A stretch of 64,000 nucleotides of DNA from Sphagnum magellanicum (taxonomy: Eukaryota > Streptophyta > Sphagnopsida > Sphagnales > Sphagnaceae): assembly GCA_021904315.1 (NCBI GenBank), contig CM038922.1, forward strand, positions 5,307,347 to 5,371,346. Reading direction: 5' to 3'. Position 1 is the stretch's first letter, and each line of letters opens with the position of its first letter. A program made the translations under genes and the position numbers. Positions 12,588-24,790 of this stretch are shown here, in pieces. The notes under the pieces are model-generated. The model searched no databases and had not been told where the DNA came from. It saw only the letters and a list, made by a program, of their open reading frames with translations.

Positions 12588-14270
12588 TAAGAAACGGACC
12601 AGAACTGAGTTTGATTTCAAAATTGGAACTGGAATTTATTTTGTTAAAGAACAGGACCCAGATTCTTGGTTTAGTTTATGTGTTGAACTTCAATTGTGAC
12701 AGTTCTAATTTATTTATTAGAACCAGAGGTTCTTCAATGAAAGTAAAGAACTGCCTATCCCTTGTCATTTGATATAGTGTTTGGTCGGTTCTTAGTTTTT
12801 GCAAGAGCCATTGGGTCTGGGTTTATAGGATTCAAAAAAAAAAATTGAAGACCCACCAGTTTTGGGTTTAGGGAATATTTTCAAAAATAAAAACTTGTGG
12901 GTTCCAGGGTCAAGTCAAATTTTCTTGATGAAGGTTTCACTTGTGACATGTTCAACTTTTATAAGAACCTCTAGTTTCAAATTTAAATGGGGGCTGGTTT
13001 TGGCTTATTCTATGGGACAATTCAAAGTTTGATTTCTAAACAATTTTCATTTTTTGGGGGATTTTTGTGTTTCACCAAATTCTCAAAAGAATGCCATGCT
13101 GTTCCCATCAATTCCTTTAATTTTTCAAAGTGTTCCTCAACATGTTCCCAATAATAACAATAAGGAACAACATAGAGACAATGATCTCCACCCACACATG
13201 CCCTATTCGGGTATTTATTCAACATGGAAAACAGCCTAAGGAACATCATAAAATATTTGTGTAAAAATCAATTTAGTGCTACAATTGAGGATGCCCTTAT
13301 ATATTAAGCCTTAAGGCTAGGACCTAGGACTTAGAGTTTAGACACAAGATCATAAAACCTAGAAATCTAAAATCTTATCTAAACTTAGGACCCTAACACC
13401 TACCTAACCTTAAAACCAGGACCTTGCAAAAAACTTTTAAGACTCAGCAACTTCGGTTCTTGGCTGGGTCTGGGTCCACGTAGACCTGTTGGGTTTGGTT
13501 TTAAGGCCAAGTTGAGGTCCATGTAGAATGGTCAAATCCAGTTGTTAGGCACTTCCAAGTCCATGTAAACCTATTGGAGTTGGTTCTTTTGACTCAAACC
13601 TGAACCTGGCTGAAACCCTAGAACCAGCCAACATCGGTTTGATCCTAATCAACTTCCCCACAACTTTCACCAAATAAGTACTCTTTGTCTGCTAAATATG
13701 GCTTTTGGTGTACATGGTGAGCTTTGTCAGCTTTGTCTACGAAGGCAAGGATATTGTGTTGAGGTTCATTATAGAGTAAAAGTAGCTTAATGGATTTTGG
13801 CCCCTAGGTAGTAGGTCAATTTTATACAAGGATTTTTGAAAGATGATATTCTGGCTTGTGTTGAAACTTGAGATTAGTTATAGAGTTTTAATATCTTGAA
13901 GGATTTTTGGTTTCCTTTGGAGGTTTTTTTTTCAAGATTATATTTTTGCATGGTGAAATATTCAAATTTCCATAATTCTTCTTTTGCCTTAAGATACTTT
14001 TTAATGTAAATGGCAAGGCCAGAGTGTGACACACCCTTTGTTATTATTGCTTCGCCAATTGATTTTTGGAAAAAAAAAAAGGTTTCAAAATATTTTTCTG
14101 CATGATAAACCAACTTTGAACAACTTTGGCTGAAAAAGGGATTAAATTCTCCTTAACCCATAGGTGAAAGTACCCAAAGAAAAGGCCAAAAATCTCATTC
14201 CTCCTTAAGTGGTTTAGGTGAGGAAACATCAAAGAATCCCCAACGCAGACTTTTCAGTGACTACAACTTG
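12588..14270. other. Intergenic, repetitive in texture, no gene recognised
   Basis: The sequence is rich in GGTT, CCAG and GAACC words on either side of the MITE, which suggests an old repeat that I cannot name. No coding sequence is visible. Confidence 0.4.
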
Positions 14271-14289
14271 TACTATTATGTAAAGCTCC

Positions 14290-14480
14290 TGCAAAACATT
14301 TCTAGTGTGCCAGGAGGGCATCTTATCCAGCAGTATTTCCACTCCCTACAGGATGAGGTGTTTTGAAAAGTGAAATCACTGCTCCGACAAGCTTTTTTCT
14401 CCCTCACAATACCACAGGATATCCACCGGGTATCATGGTAATTTACTTAAAACAACATATTCTGGGAGTGCCTTGCCTTT
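14290..14480 (+). repeat. Copy 1 of a diverged interspersed repeat
   Basis: The segment shares a chain of words with 16,605-16,800 in the same order and orientation: TTTCT.GTGT, CTTATCCAG, TTTTGAAAAG, a CTCCG block and a palindromic GGATA...GGGTAT block. Identity is perhaps 60-65% by eye. It contains no coding sequence. Confidence 0.5.
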
Positions 14481-15954
14481 AACAATCCTCTTAGAGGGTG
14501 CAATAGCCTTAGAGTGTAGTGCGTTCCCATAACAAGCGCACCTTGGCTCTGCTTTGGGTGGAGCGTTACTTCAGAGCCTAAGGGCCGCTTATTTCAGGGA
14601 CAACTCATTCTGAGGGCAATACCCTCGCATACTGTCTCCTATTCTTATCAACACTGGTAAACTTGTACAGACCGGCCTCCATGTCCTTCAAAGTGGGAGG
14701 CGGGAAAGGAATAGTGGGCACCTTGCACCCCCAACTTTGTAGCCCAGCAGCCCCCAAGCTCAAAACAAGACCATTGTGCTATTGAGGAATTTTCTTTTGG
14801 AGCCACAGTGGCGACCATCCATCGAAAAGGTGTAGAATAAATAGGCAATGGTCCTTAGGAATATTTAGCCGAATATGGCTATAAATCAAATCTAAAGTCC
14901 AATTCTTTAACCATCTTTCTATATATTTGATTCAAAAAAATTAAAAATCTTTCTTCTGGCGATTGAAAACCTTTAAAAACAATTCATTGTTGAATTTTGA
15001 ATTTCGGTTTCTGGCGAAATTTCGCCAGTAAAAAAAAAGGTTGAACAAGACCTCTGGATCAAAAGAAAAAGAAAGGAAATCCCCTCCACCCCGACCCCCA
15101 TCATCCCCACAATCCGGTACTTATCAAAAGATAGCTGACTGGCTAAGTAGCACTCAACAAAAAGAAAAAAGGAAAAAAAAAAAGTGGAATGAAAAAATAA
15201 AAGAAAATTAGGTGTCTCCTCCCTAGGTAGTAGGTAAGTAGCACGACGTGGGCTAGGTAGGTAGGTATAGGTATGGGCTGCCGCCCTTTGCTTATTATAG
15301 CTATGTCTAAGGTTACCCCCTAGTAATAAATTAATGTCACCTAGGGGGTAGGATAGGACAGACATGCCCACTATTTCAGGAGCAGAAAATTCAAACCACA
15401 CGAGGTAATAGCCTACCCTATTTCATCCTAAGTAGGTGGGTAGGTAAGTAATGGAATCCTGGACACCTAGATAGGCCCACGCGTCCCCCCTCTATCAAGG
15501 AGCCTCCCAAGTGAAAAAAAAAAGAATCGTAGGGGGGGTAACGTACCTACCTGTTTACCCAGCCTATAAAGAGTTTAAAAAATTTAGTCTATCTTGTTTA
15601 TTATAGTATTACCAAGATAAAGTTTTAAACTCGCCCCTTTGTTTGAAGGATAGTGCGGGTAGAGTAATTTCTTAAAAAGCACAAGCAACAGGTAAATAGA
15701 CATTATAAATTCTAAAATAATAAATATACCTAATGAAGTACCGCCGCGTGTCAGTACGTTTCCCACCTTTCCGTTTTGAAAAGTCCACTCTTCTGCTCTC
15801 CCCCCGCCCCCCCCTTTGGCGAGCGGGTGAGTTGTGACGTTCCCATTGGCTACCCCTAAATCCATTCCGGATTGAGCCCGCGTTCCATTTCTTGTCGTGC
15901 TCTTGGCCAACAAACAAAGGCATAAAAGCTCTCCCAAAATCCACACCCACAAAG

Positions 15955-15976
15955 AAAGAAAGAAAGAAAGAAAGAG
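15955..15976. repeat. (AAAG)n microsatellite
   Basis: About five perfect AAAG units within a non-coding stretch. Confidence 0.8.
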
Positions 15977-16460
15977 CTGGGGTGAATTGTTTCTGTAGAA
16001 GGGTGGAATACCTAAGTTTTAGTGCAACTTCGAGTCCAGAAAAAATACAATGCGATCCATCACCACCCGCCCCCCCCCAATCATCCATCTGATTCTTTTG
16101 GGAAAGGAATTACTGTCAATATGATATACCTATATGAACAGTTTTTATTTTCTTCACCTCTAAATATTATTTCTTTTTTTCCCCCTAGTACCTAAACCTG
16201 TAATGAAAATCCCATGGAAGAAATCCCCCAAGATCGCCATTCTCTTTTTCTTGGGTTCCCAATGTGCTAAGGTGAGGAGGAGGAGACCAAGATTTTCCTT
16301 GGCCCTTGTTCCCCAGCCTCCCTACCCTACCCCCTCACTCCAACAATGGGAAGCCTTTCCCCACTTCCAAAAAATGCCTTTGAAAACCCCCTTGGTAAGT
16401 ACCTTGCCAGTCCCAAAAACAAACTCAAGGCACCAAACTCATCATCATTTTCTTCAAGAA

Positions 16461-16463
<3 letters not shown>

Positions 16464-16496
<33 letters not shown>
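16464..16496. repeat. (CA)n microsatellite
   Basis: About 16 perfect AC units, upstream of the NF-YA gene. Confidence 0.95.
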
Positions 16497-16498
<2 letters not shown>

Positions 16499-16604
16499 AG
16501 TTATATACCTATATCCACCACAGCCCAAAAGAGAGAAGGATCAAAGGAACAAAACTCACCAACAGAAAAACACAAACATATAAGTTACTTTCAATACACG
16601 GCAA

Positions 16605-16800
16605 GCTCTGGCAGAAAATTTCTTGTGTATCCAGAGGCCACCTTATCCAGAGGAATTTCTGCTCAGCATAGGGCTGGGCATTTTGAAAAGCAAAATGTCC
16701 CTCTCCGGCGGGTATTTTTCTTTTAGGACTTTTATGTCATACCCAGTGGATACCCATTGGGTATTTTTATTTTTATTCAAAATAAATTTCTGCTGGTGTT
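16605..16800 (+). repeat. Copy 2 of the diverged interspersed repeat
   Basis: Partner of 14,290-14,480, with the same ordered words (CTTATCCAG, TTTTGAAAAG). Its block GATACCCATTGGGTAT is itself palindromic. A further GATACCC...GATACCC cluster lies at 17,092-17,125, possibly part of a third, inverted copy. Confidence 0.5.
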
Positions 16801-17439
16801 TTATGTCGGAGAAAAAACACCCTGATTGTCAGGCGGGTGAGCATTTCAGGACCGCCCTACTCCTCGGGTATTACCTTACATAGAACTCCACCAATAGATG
16901 TTCACATCTACCTACGGGGATAAAATCCACTAGAGACACCGAAATCAAGGGTTGTTTGTGTAGGGCAAAGCCCAATGGGGTGGGCCTTATTGGAATAAGG
17001 GCCTTACAAGGCAAATTCTTCTAAGCCTGCTCTTGAGGGCTCTACACAATATAAAAACCGCCATGGATTCAAATGTTTTTTTTTTCCCTGTGATACCCGA
17101 TGGGTACTCATCAGATACCCACCAAGTGTCGCAGAAGAAACGACAATGGGCTTTAAGAAAGAAAAAAAAAAACAAGGAAGTGCCTGCGTCCATGGGCATT
17201 ACAATTTTTTGAAATGTCCACGTCGTATTACACTCTGTAATGCTACCTGAAACAACACAATAAAAAACCGTGCAGGCTTTTCTGTAATTATTACGTTAAC
17301 CACAAAGGTAGTGAATAGTTTTGAGGAACACTAGACAGAGTTTAAAAGAAAGTTTAGGCATAAGAAGTTTGGTGATTGTATTTTGCATTGGTAAATACAG
17401 GACATATATATATTATATTCCGTAAAAAACACAAAAAAA

Positions 17440-17816
17440 CCTCATCCATAAGTTTTTCATTACTAATAATTCCTCCCACCTTTCGTAGTTTGTCTCTTTC
17501 TTTCTCTGCAAAAGAAGAAGAAGAAGAAGAAGAAGAAAGAGGGGAGAGACGGGGTTTGGGGTGCGTACGCGTATGCATACGCAACGCATCGCAAGTGCAG
17601 CGCACCCCGTCGCAGCGCATCGCGGCCCTGGTGGATGTGTATGTGTGTGTGTTTTTCTCCCTTGCTTTTTTTGGTTTTTCGGGGCTGGCTTGTTTTTCAG
17701 TACCTAGTCTCGTGCATATCTCTTTGGGAGTTGGGGTAACTTAGTCGGTGTGGTGTTGTTGTGTGACGAAAAAGGGAGTTGGCCGGTACTGGCTTTGGAT
17801 CGAGAATCTTTGTTTT

Positions 17817-17867
<51 letters not shown>

Positions 17868-18447
17868 AGCTTAGGGCATGGGAAGTGGTGGCTGCTTTTG
17901 TTTTTGGGGGTGGGGTTTTTGAATTGAAGGAGGCAAGTTTGTGCAGTAGAGATACTTTCGTTTGCGGTTGGTGCGCTTTCTTTTGTTTTGTTTTTTTTTT
18001 TTGGCCCGGGGTTTGGAAAGCAAACGGCAGGGACGGACGGAGGGAGGGAAGGAAGGAGTGAACAGACAGCAGCGAAAGAGAGAGAGAGAGAGAGAAGAGT
18101 ATTGGTATGGCGTGGGGAATGGTAGGAGTTGAGGAGTGGGCAGGTTGGGTGATGGTGAAACATGGGTGTGGTGGAATTTGGTGAGAAGCCTGTGGGTTCT
18201 GCTGGGTGGTGGAGAAAGCTGTTGTTGTTTGGTGGAGCAACAGCAGCAGCAAGTTGTGGAGCAGGTGGTGGAGGAGACGGGAGAGGAGGAGGAGGAGGAG
18301 GAGGAGTTGATGGGCTTTGGAAGCCTCATAAAAACAAGGAGGGAGGACGACGACAAACGGTTGTAGAAGAAGAAAAGCCAAAAAGGACTAGGAGCAGGAG
18401 GAGGTAGTAGTAGTAGTCAGTCCGCCGTTGGTGTGGCTCCCTCCCTG
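17440..18447 (+). promoter_or_regulatory. NF-YA leader and promoter-proximal region with GA repeats and uORFs
   Basis: The 1 kb ahead of the NF-YA start holds an AT-rich TATATATAT stretch (17,404-17,415), a GAA microsatellite (17,512-17,537), a 20-unit GA microsatellite (17,826-17,865) and a shorter GA run (18,078-18,096). Two upstream ATG frames lie ahead of the chosen start: 18,136-18,366 and 18,162-18,407, of 76 and 81 codons. They overlap each other in different frames and both stop before 18,448. Long leaders with uORFs and leader introns are known for plant NF-YA genes. The transcription start cannot be fixed from sequence alone. Confidence 0.5.
17826..17865. repeat. (GA)n microsatellite
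   Basis: About 20 perfect AG units in the NF-YA upstream or leader region, a common feature of plant 5' leaders. Confidence 0.95.
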
Positions 18448-20725
18448 ATGCAGGCACCGCTTTCAGCTTCCCCGGACGCCCCCGACGAGGCTGCTGCACG
18501 ACCGCCAAGGATGCAAGCCATACCACCTCAAACAGGTGTGTGTATGTATGTGTTGGGTCAGATAAACTCTTTGGTTCTTTTCTCTCTTTGGTAGTAGTAA
18601 CCAGGTTCCTTTGGGGGTTTTCGCGTCTCTGCGGCGTGGCGTTGCGTTTTCTCTTGGAGTGAGACCAGCTGACGATCATGATAGATACTTTTTTTGTTGC
18701 TGTGAGACGGAGAGTGAGGGGAAAAGGAGAGAAGAAGAGCAGGGAGGGTAGAGATCGAGAAATGGGTAAGTGCTTGCTGGGTCGTATGAGACACTGAGGA
18801 GAGTGTGGGAATGGTGGGGTTCGGAGGAGTAAAGAAGATGGCTTAAGAGCGGGGCGTTGAGCGTTTGGAATAGCATGGGAGGGTGGAGGGGGGCTAGAAG
18901 CAGAATCTGGTAAAGGGTACAACATGTGCTGTCTGCTGGATGTCAGGTCACAGAAGTTGCTTGATTGGGTGTTCTAGAAACTGGCTGATGTTCTTTGTTT
19001 TTCAATCTGAGCCTGAGACAGCTTCTTCAGGTTGTGTAGTTTTTGCACAGTTTTCTCACTTGCATTCTGTGCTGGGAAAAAAGCTCCAGTTACTTGAAGG
19101 GGTGGCAATCACACAACTTTAAAGTATCTGAAGCTTGTTCATATCTGGAGTTCGCTCTTGGGCAGTGAATCTTGCTAAGGAATGTAGATGGCCTTACCTC
19201 TGCTTCGGGAATGAGGTCATTACTTCTTTCTTCTCTTCTTGACTGACAGTAACAAATTTTTTTTTAGTAAGATGTGGTATTGCAGGGTTTGAGGGTGGCA
19301 GTGTAGATGAGCAGCAGCAGCAACAGCAGCAGCAGCAAGTCCTGCCAACAGGCATTCCAGCACCTGGCGAGTACCTTCTGCCGCACACTCAGCTTGAGCT
19401 TGGCCATTCCATGGTATTTTCCATTTTAACTTCATTTCCCTATAGGATATATCCCAAGAACTGCAGAGTGCTGTTTGCATTACTTTCTAAGAAGGATGTG
19501 CTTGCTTTGTCATGGATTGATTCTGACATTGCTCCTGGGTTAGGTTGGATGCTGGGGGATTTTGAGGCACACAGAAGAGATTAGTTATGCTAAAGTGTGT
19601 ATAGATACATTGTTGTTGATTTTTCCAGGCTCGATCAGCATACCCATATGCAGATCCATATTTTGGGGGTATTGCATTAGCGTATGGCACTCAAGCTATG
19701 GTGAGCTGACTCATTTGGCTTCCTCCGTGTGGTGTGCAAGAACTTATTACCACTATCACATTTGCTCCTTTCAGATGTACAGCTCTCAAATTCTTGCCAT
19801 AGGAACAGTTAGAGCAGGTGCAGCATGCTGTCAGGCAAAATCAAGTGGTGTTTGTGGCCTAAAGAGCCTGGCAGTTTGGTTATCTGATATGCGCCCCTTT
19901 GTGAGAAAACTTGAGTGTGTGTCCAAGTGCTTTTGGACCATATGTGATTGTGCAAGGGATAACATGTAGGTGTGGGACTGGCAATGGAAGGGCCTGCAGA
20001 TCCATCCACATATGCTGGGGGTGCAGCAAGCTCGCATGCCGTTGCCATCAGAAATGATGGAGGAAGAGCCTGTGTATGTGAATGCAAAACAGTACCATGG
20101 CATTCTGCGGCGACGGCAGTCACGGGCCAAGGCTGAATCTGAGAACAAGTTAATAAAGTCTCGGAAAGTATGTAGCCTTCCTCCCTAAATATGGTGCATG
20201 ATGTGGCATGTGCCCTTTTGTGTAGCAAACTACAACTTCTATGTTCCTTGTAGGATTGCTTGCTTCATGTTGTTCTTCAGAACCCTGATTGTCATTGCTC
20301 AAGATAGTTTTCTTTGATGGCAGCCCTATTTACATGAATCACGGCACCAACATGCCCTTCGACGAGCAAGGGGCTGTGGGGGTCGGTTTTTGAACAAAAA
20401 AGTCAAGGAAGGAGATCAACAAGGAAATTCAGATAACAACAGGTCCTGTGAGGGGCAGTCTTCTCAAGGTAGGAATGCTTCAGATCCACAAGCCTCAAAC
20501 TCTGGACAGGGCATGATGGGCTCCCAAGGTGAGGCTGCTGGATATCATCCTGCAATGCTTGTACCCAGTGGCAACAATGCATATCAAAACCATCATCCTC
20601 CTGGGCCCTTACATTCTTCAGCTTTCCATCCATTGCCTGGGGCCAGTGATGCAGGTGCAGGAGGTAACAGTGGCAACAACATTGTGTCTAGTGGCCCTCA
20701 AGAAACAGTAGTATCCACACAATGA
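18448..20725 (+). CDS. NF-YA: Nuclear transcription factor Y subunit A (NF-YA/HAP2)
   Basis: Subunit A of the heterotrimeric CCAAT-binding factor. It joins the NF-YB/NF-YC dimer in the nucleus and contacts CCAAT promoter boxes. Coding exons: 18,448-18,535; 19,286-19,413; 19,629-19,700; 20,000-20,167; 20,324-20,725. All have GT-AG borders and together make 858 nt, 285 residues. The NF-YA domain lies at about residues 118-178: the interaction helix begins [17 protein letters not shown], and the DNA-binding part reads [20 protein letters not shown] then RFLNKK. A ten-residue Gln run (CAG/CAA repeats) and an upstream [12 protein letters not shown] block are typical of plant NF-YA, as is the Ser/Gly/Asn/Pro-rich C-terminus. 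ATG 18,448 is the first in frame after a stop; the in-frame ATG at 18,511 is an alternative. No defect is seen. Confidence 0.95.
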
Positions 20726-21900
20726 GACATTCTTGTCTGGATTAAAAGATACGAGTTGCAATATTAGCTGCTGACTCGCCCTGAGCAGGGTGGGATGGGA
20801 TGAAGTGCAGTGTGCTGTAAGACTTTGGCCCTGAAGTGTTCTACACACTATCATGGCAATTCTGGTTTAGAGAGGAGAGAGAGGTGGCCCACCTTCAAGC
20901 AGTGGAAACTTGCGTTTTTGTTAATGTGAGCAGTCATCTGTGGCAACCACATCTTCAGTTAGGTTATCTCCCTGTAGGACCACAAATATGAAGAATGATG
21001 ATTAGCAGACCTCCTCATGTGCAGAGAATTGGTGCTAATTTCCTCCTGCCTCTTAGTGGATTGTAGAGAGAACAAGAGAGAAACGAGGGGGCATGGACAG
21101 TGGAACAGACCCAAGCAGGATTAGGTTTTCAAGCCCTTGCCCAGAAGAAAAAGTTGTCTTTGGGTGAAGGGACAATTGTGGTTTTGTGTGCTTTGTGTGT
21201 TTAGTGTCCCAGAAAAGGTTTGGCATAGGGTTTCCCACATTTGACTTGCTAGCAGAGCAATCAAAGCTTGGCTTGTTTGGTTTTGTGTTCTTTTTGGAAT
21301 TGAGGGTATGTGTTGTGCTCTCTGTTAGTGCTTTTCAGTGCATGCAGCTTTGCACTAAGCTGGCCACTTTTTTGCGCTGCCCTCTCAGATGCCAAGCATT
21401 TAGCACATTGATAGTTTCTTTTTCTGAACTGTGGTTGTAGATGAGCCTTCATTCTTTGTTGTCCGATCATCTACGGAAGCAGGGCGAAATGTATTGGTTT
21501 CAATGGAGCTATTTTCCTTGGACTGCATCAATTCCCATTCTGACAATAACAATCTTTGTTTATATTTTGCACTTTGGTGCCTGTCTCTGATATCCAATCT
21601 TCTGACTCTGAAGTGGATAGCATTATGTAGTGTTGCAAGGTCAATTTTGCCTAATATGTATTCAATTGTGGCACTTTCAGGTGAGTAGTGATGTAGAATT
21701 CCATGTTGTTAGTAGGGATTTTGTGATTAGTGGGTTGATAGTGAGTTGTATAGTTCTTGCTTCTTTTGAGGGCCATTCCTCTGTATTCAGCTAGCTCATG
21801 GCTGGGCAACAGGAATAAAAACATCAGGAACCTGGACTGTGGGGACTTCCAGCAAAACGATTGAAGGGAACTCTTGCTGAATTTGGGAGGATCAGATACT
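20726..21900 (+). other. Probable NF-YA 3' UTR and downstream flank
   Basis: No gene follows the stop codon. A candidate AATAAA poly(A) signal lies at about 21,811. A weak miR169-like site is at about 21,256-21,275. The end of the transcript is not determinable here. Confidence 0.4.
21256..21275 (+). promoter_or_regulatory. Degenerate miR169-like target site
   Basis: The sequence contains GCAA, then after a mismatched centre CTTGGCT, which pairs with positions 2-8 of miR169. miR169 sites in the 3' UTR are a known control of many NF-YA genes. Here the central positions needed for cleavage are mismatched, so the site may be decayed or fortuitous. Confidence 0.25.
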
Positions 21901-23289
21901 GTTATCCTCTCTTTCATATAGGTATATGGTCATGAAAAACGAGTTGATCTTATATACTAGAGCATTTTGTGGGAGTGTTGGTATCTGGAGAAGAACTTTA
22001 TCTGGAGTTGTGTGATGTGACAGGCTATTTAGTGCCAACTATTGCTGAATGTACTAGTTATGGGAATGTAAAATTTACGTAAACAGAGGACCTCTGTTAA
22101 AAGATAGCAACTGGGGACATTGATCTCATTTCACCTTTGAATCTAAGACAATTGCTCTGTTTGTGAAAGCTTTTCCACGACACCATAAGCTATGACATTG
22201 TATGGCTTGTTTCATGTGCCTGTGGTTTGGAAACAGTGTGGCAAAGGTGGTTTACTAGTCATGTAGTTACACCGATAGAAGAGACTATGGATACCTACAT
22301 CCAGGCAGAGACAAACTACTACTACCACATCCTTGCCATGGATACATGAATAGAGAGGACCATTGCCCTGCCCAGCAATCATGAAGAAGAGCCCCTTCAC
22401 CTTGCGGCTACTGGTGATTCAACCTCCCCATTTGGCAGAATGCAATTTAAGTGCAGGTGCTTGTGTTTGTTCTCTGAACAAGGACAGAACTCTCAAACAG
22501 AATAGAGAAAGAGAATCTATATGAGGGATTGGGAGTTGCAACTCTGGATAATAATGTTGCTGAAACTGGGAGGTGTAGCTGGGGAAGTCAAAACCCCAAA
22601 TGGCTTTTTAGCATCAGTTGATCTCCGCATATCTTGGACACAAATGATTGCTATCTTTGCCAACTACAAAGGACATGAGATGATGACAGTGCTTCCTGCC
22701 AGTAGAATTCTCAAACTTAAAAATGAGCTGCAGAATGGAATGTCTCAAATACTGAGACTAGAAATCATGTACATTCATTTGCCCAAAATGCAGAGTTCTC
22801 AAGAGCAGCTTTGGTGTTCTAAACTTCTAAGCTCAACGGCCAATAACAGCTCTCAGGTCAGCCAATGAGTGTCATGGCTGTAGCAAACAATCAAACAAAC
22901 AAATATGCAGTATTTTCCTCACACAGCCCAATGGCCAAGCTCCAAGAGTCCCTGTACCAGTTAACATGAGGAACACAAAACAAGAATCATGTATACACAG
23001 TAGCACATCAACTTTTGAGGGGCAGCATGGCTAAGAATGTTGAACTTGTGTGAATTTGTGTTAAGAGATGGTGTTGCAATTGTTGTGCATCTTAAAAACT
23101 CTTTTCTTCTTTGTGTGTCAAAACCACATAGAGTGTATTATTCAAGTACAACGAATTATCAAATCTTGGGGCCTATGTAAATTGGGTCTCATTGACTTTT
23201 CATTTCTTGGATCATAAGCAATAGGAGATATTCCAATGATGATGTTTCATTGGAACTGGTTTATGTAGGATGGGTATTTTGGTTATCAT
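21901..23289. other. Intergenic, no gene recognised
   Basis: A 115-codon + strand frame (22,521-22,868) shows no family resemblance. I see no RNA gene or repeat structure in this stretch. Confidence 0.4.
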
Positions 23290-24756
23290 CACTACGACAA
23301 TTCCAAAGTCATTTCGGATTATAATTTGACATAGGTCAAATTGCAATTCAAAATCGTTTCTTGTTATTTGTCTTGCACCTTTTCAATGTTTTTTTTTTAG
23401 GGGTCTATTTGTATCTTGTTGTGAACTTATCTAATGAATCGGACTTTCATTGGCATTTTGCCTACCAAATCAACAATGTAAAACAAATATTAATGAAATA
23501 AAATGACATATAGTGAAATTTATAAAATATTATCTTTTGAAAATAAAATATTGATTACAACAAAATTATTACATCCACAAAAAATAATTTAATCATTGTC
23601 ACTAGTAGTGCAAAGTAGCATGGAGCCCAAATTGTGTATATAAGGTAGAAAGCCCTTCACCAAACAATTAAGGATTTAGATGATTTATCTAGAGAGGTAT
23701 CAATTGGGCTTGGAGACTAAAGAAATCTTCTTCCTAATCCCTAGCACACCCACAATGCTTTAGATTGCAACATTTGGTTGAGCATGCAAAAAGTTATGCC
23801 TCCCCATAATAAAGAACCTCAAGAAGCTATAAAACATTCACATCAAACACATTCTAGCCTACCCAACAAACGTTTTCTACCTTGTGATCAAATTACAACT
23901 TTTTGACAAATGGAAAAAAATTGGCACTTGAAGAAAATGGATGAAACCCAAATCCTTTCAATTTTGAATGTCAATGTGTTCATTGAACAACAACCTAGAT
24001 AATAAATCTAAAAAAGGAACACCCATCAATGATGATGGGTATGGATGGGTTTGCTAAACCTAAAATCCCAAGTCATGGTTGACAACATTTCTAGGTTTCT
24101 TCTATGGGTGAGTTCGAACAAGTTTCCTATTACATAACACTGGGTTTCATGGTCGTGGTGTAGTGTTTGTGTTATTTGTCATATTCTTGCAAGTGGTGGT
24201 GGTCGTTGTTGTGTTTCTTAGTTGATGCAACACCCCCTTCCTTAACTCTACTTCCTAGTGTGTGATGTAATAAGTAGTAGTTTGCAAGAGTTGGGTGATT
24301 TAGTCTTCAAATATAACATGTGTGTTGCAAGTCCAAGTCCTCTTCATCTTCACCATGTTTTGGTCTTGTCTTCTAGTTATTATGATGTGTTTTCCTCTTA
24401 TTCCTTTCTTTTCATTTCAAGACTTCCTAATGTTGTGATGCACCCCCCCTTCCCATTCCTTTCCTCTTCATTTCATGTCTATTGTGTTTTGGTCTTGTCC
24501 TTCCATTGTTACAATGTGTCGCCCCCCCCCCCCCCCCCCCCCTCCCAAAGTCCTTTCCTCTTCATCTCATGTTTGTCATGTGTTGGTTTCATCTTCGTGC
24601 TATTATGATGTTCTCCTTTTCCAACCCTTTCATCTTCATCTCATGTTCATGGTGTGTTGGTTTTGTCTTCCTATTACTATGATGTGCCCCCCTTCCTAGT
24701 GCTCTCCTTTTGTCTTGTGTTTGTAGTGTTATGGTCTTGTCCTCTTGCTATTACCA

Positions 24757-24790
<34 letters not shown>

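Noticed and set aside
15672-16088. Overlapping - strand frames of 122-138 codons
   Set aside because: Low-complexity and without recognisable domains; mutually overlapping frames with no splice-consistent extension.
18499-18516. GCCAAGGATG in the first NF-YA exon, identical to ten bases of the miR169 sequence
   Set aside because: It is in the sense orientation of the microRNA itself, not of a target, and there is no complementary arm nearby for a hairpin; coincidence.
17741-18925. Several long - strand frames opposite the NF-YA leader (up to 199 codons)
   Set aside because: They mirror GA/GGA/GTT-rich leader sequence and give Ser/Leu/Pro runs; no domain, and NF-YA is on the other strand.
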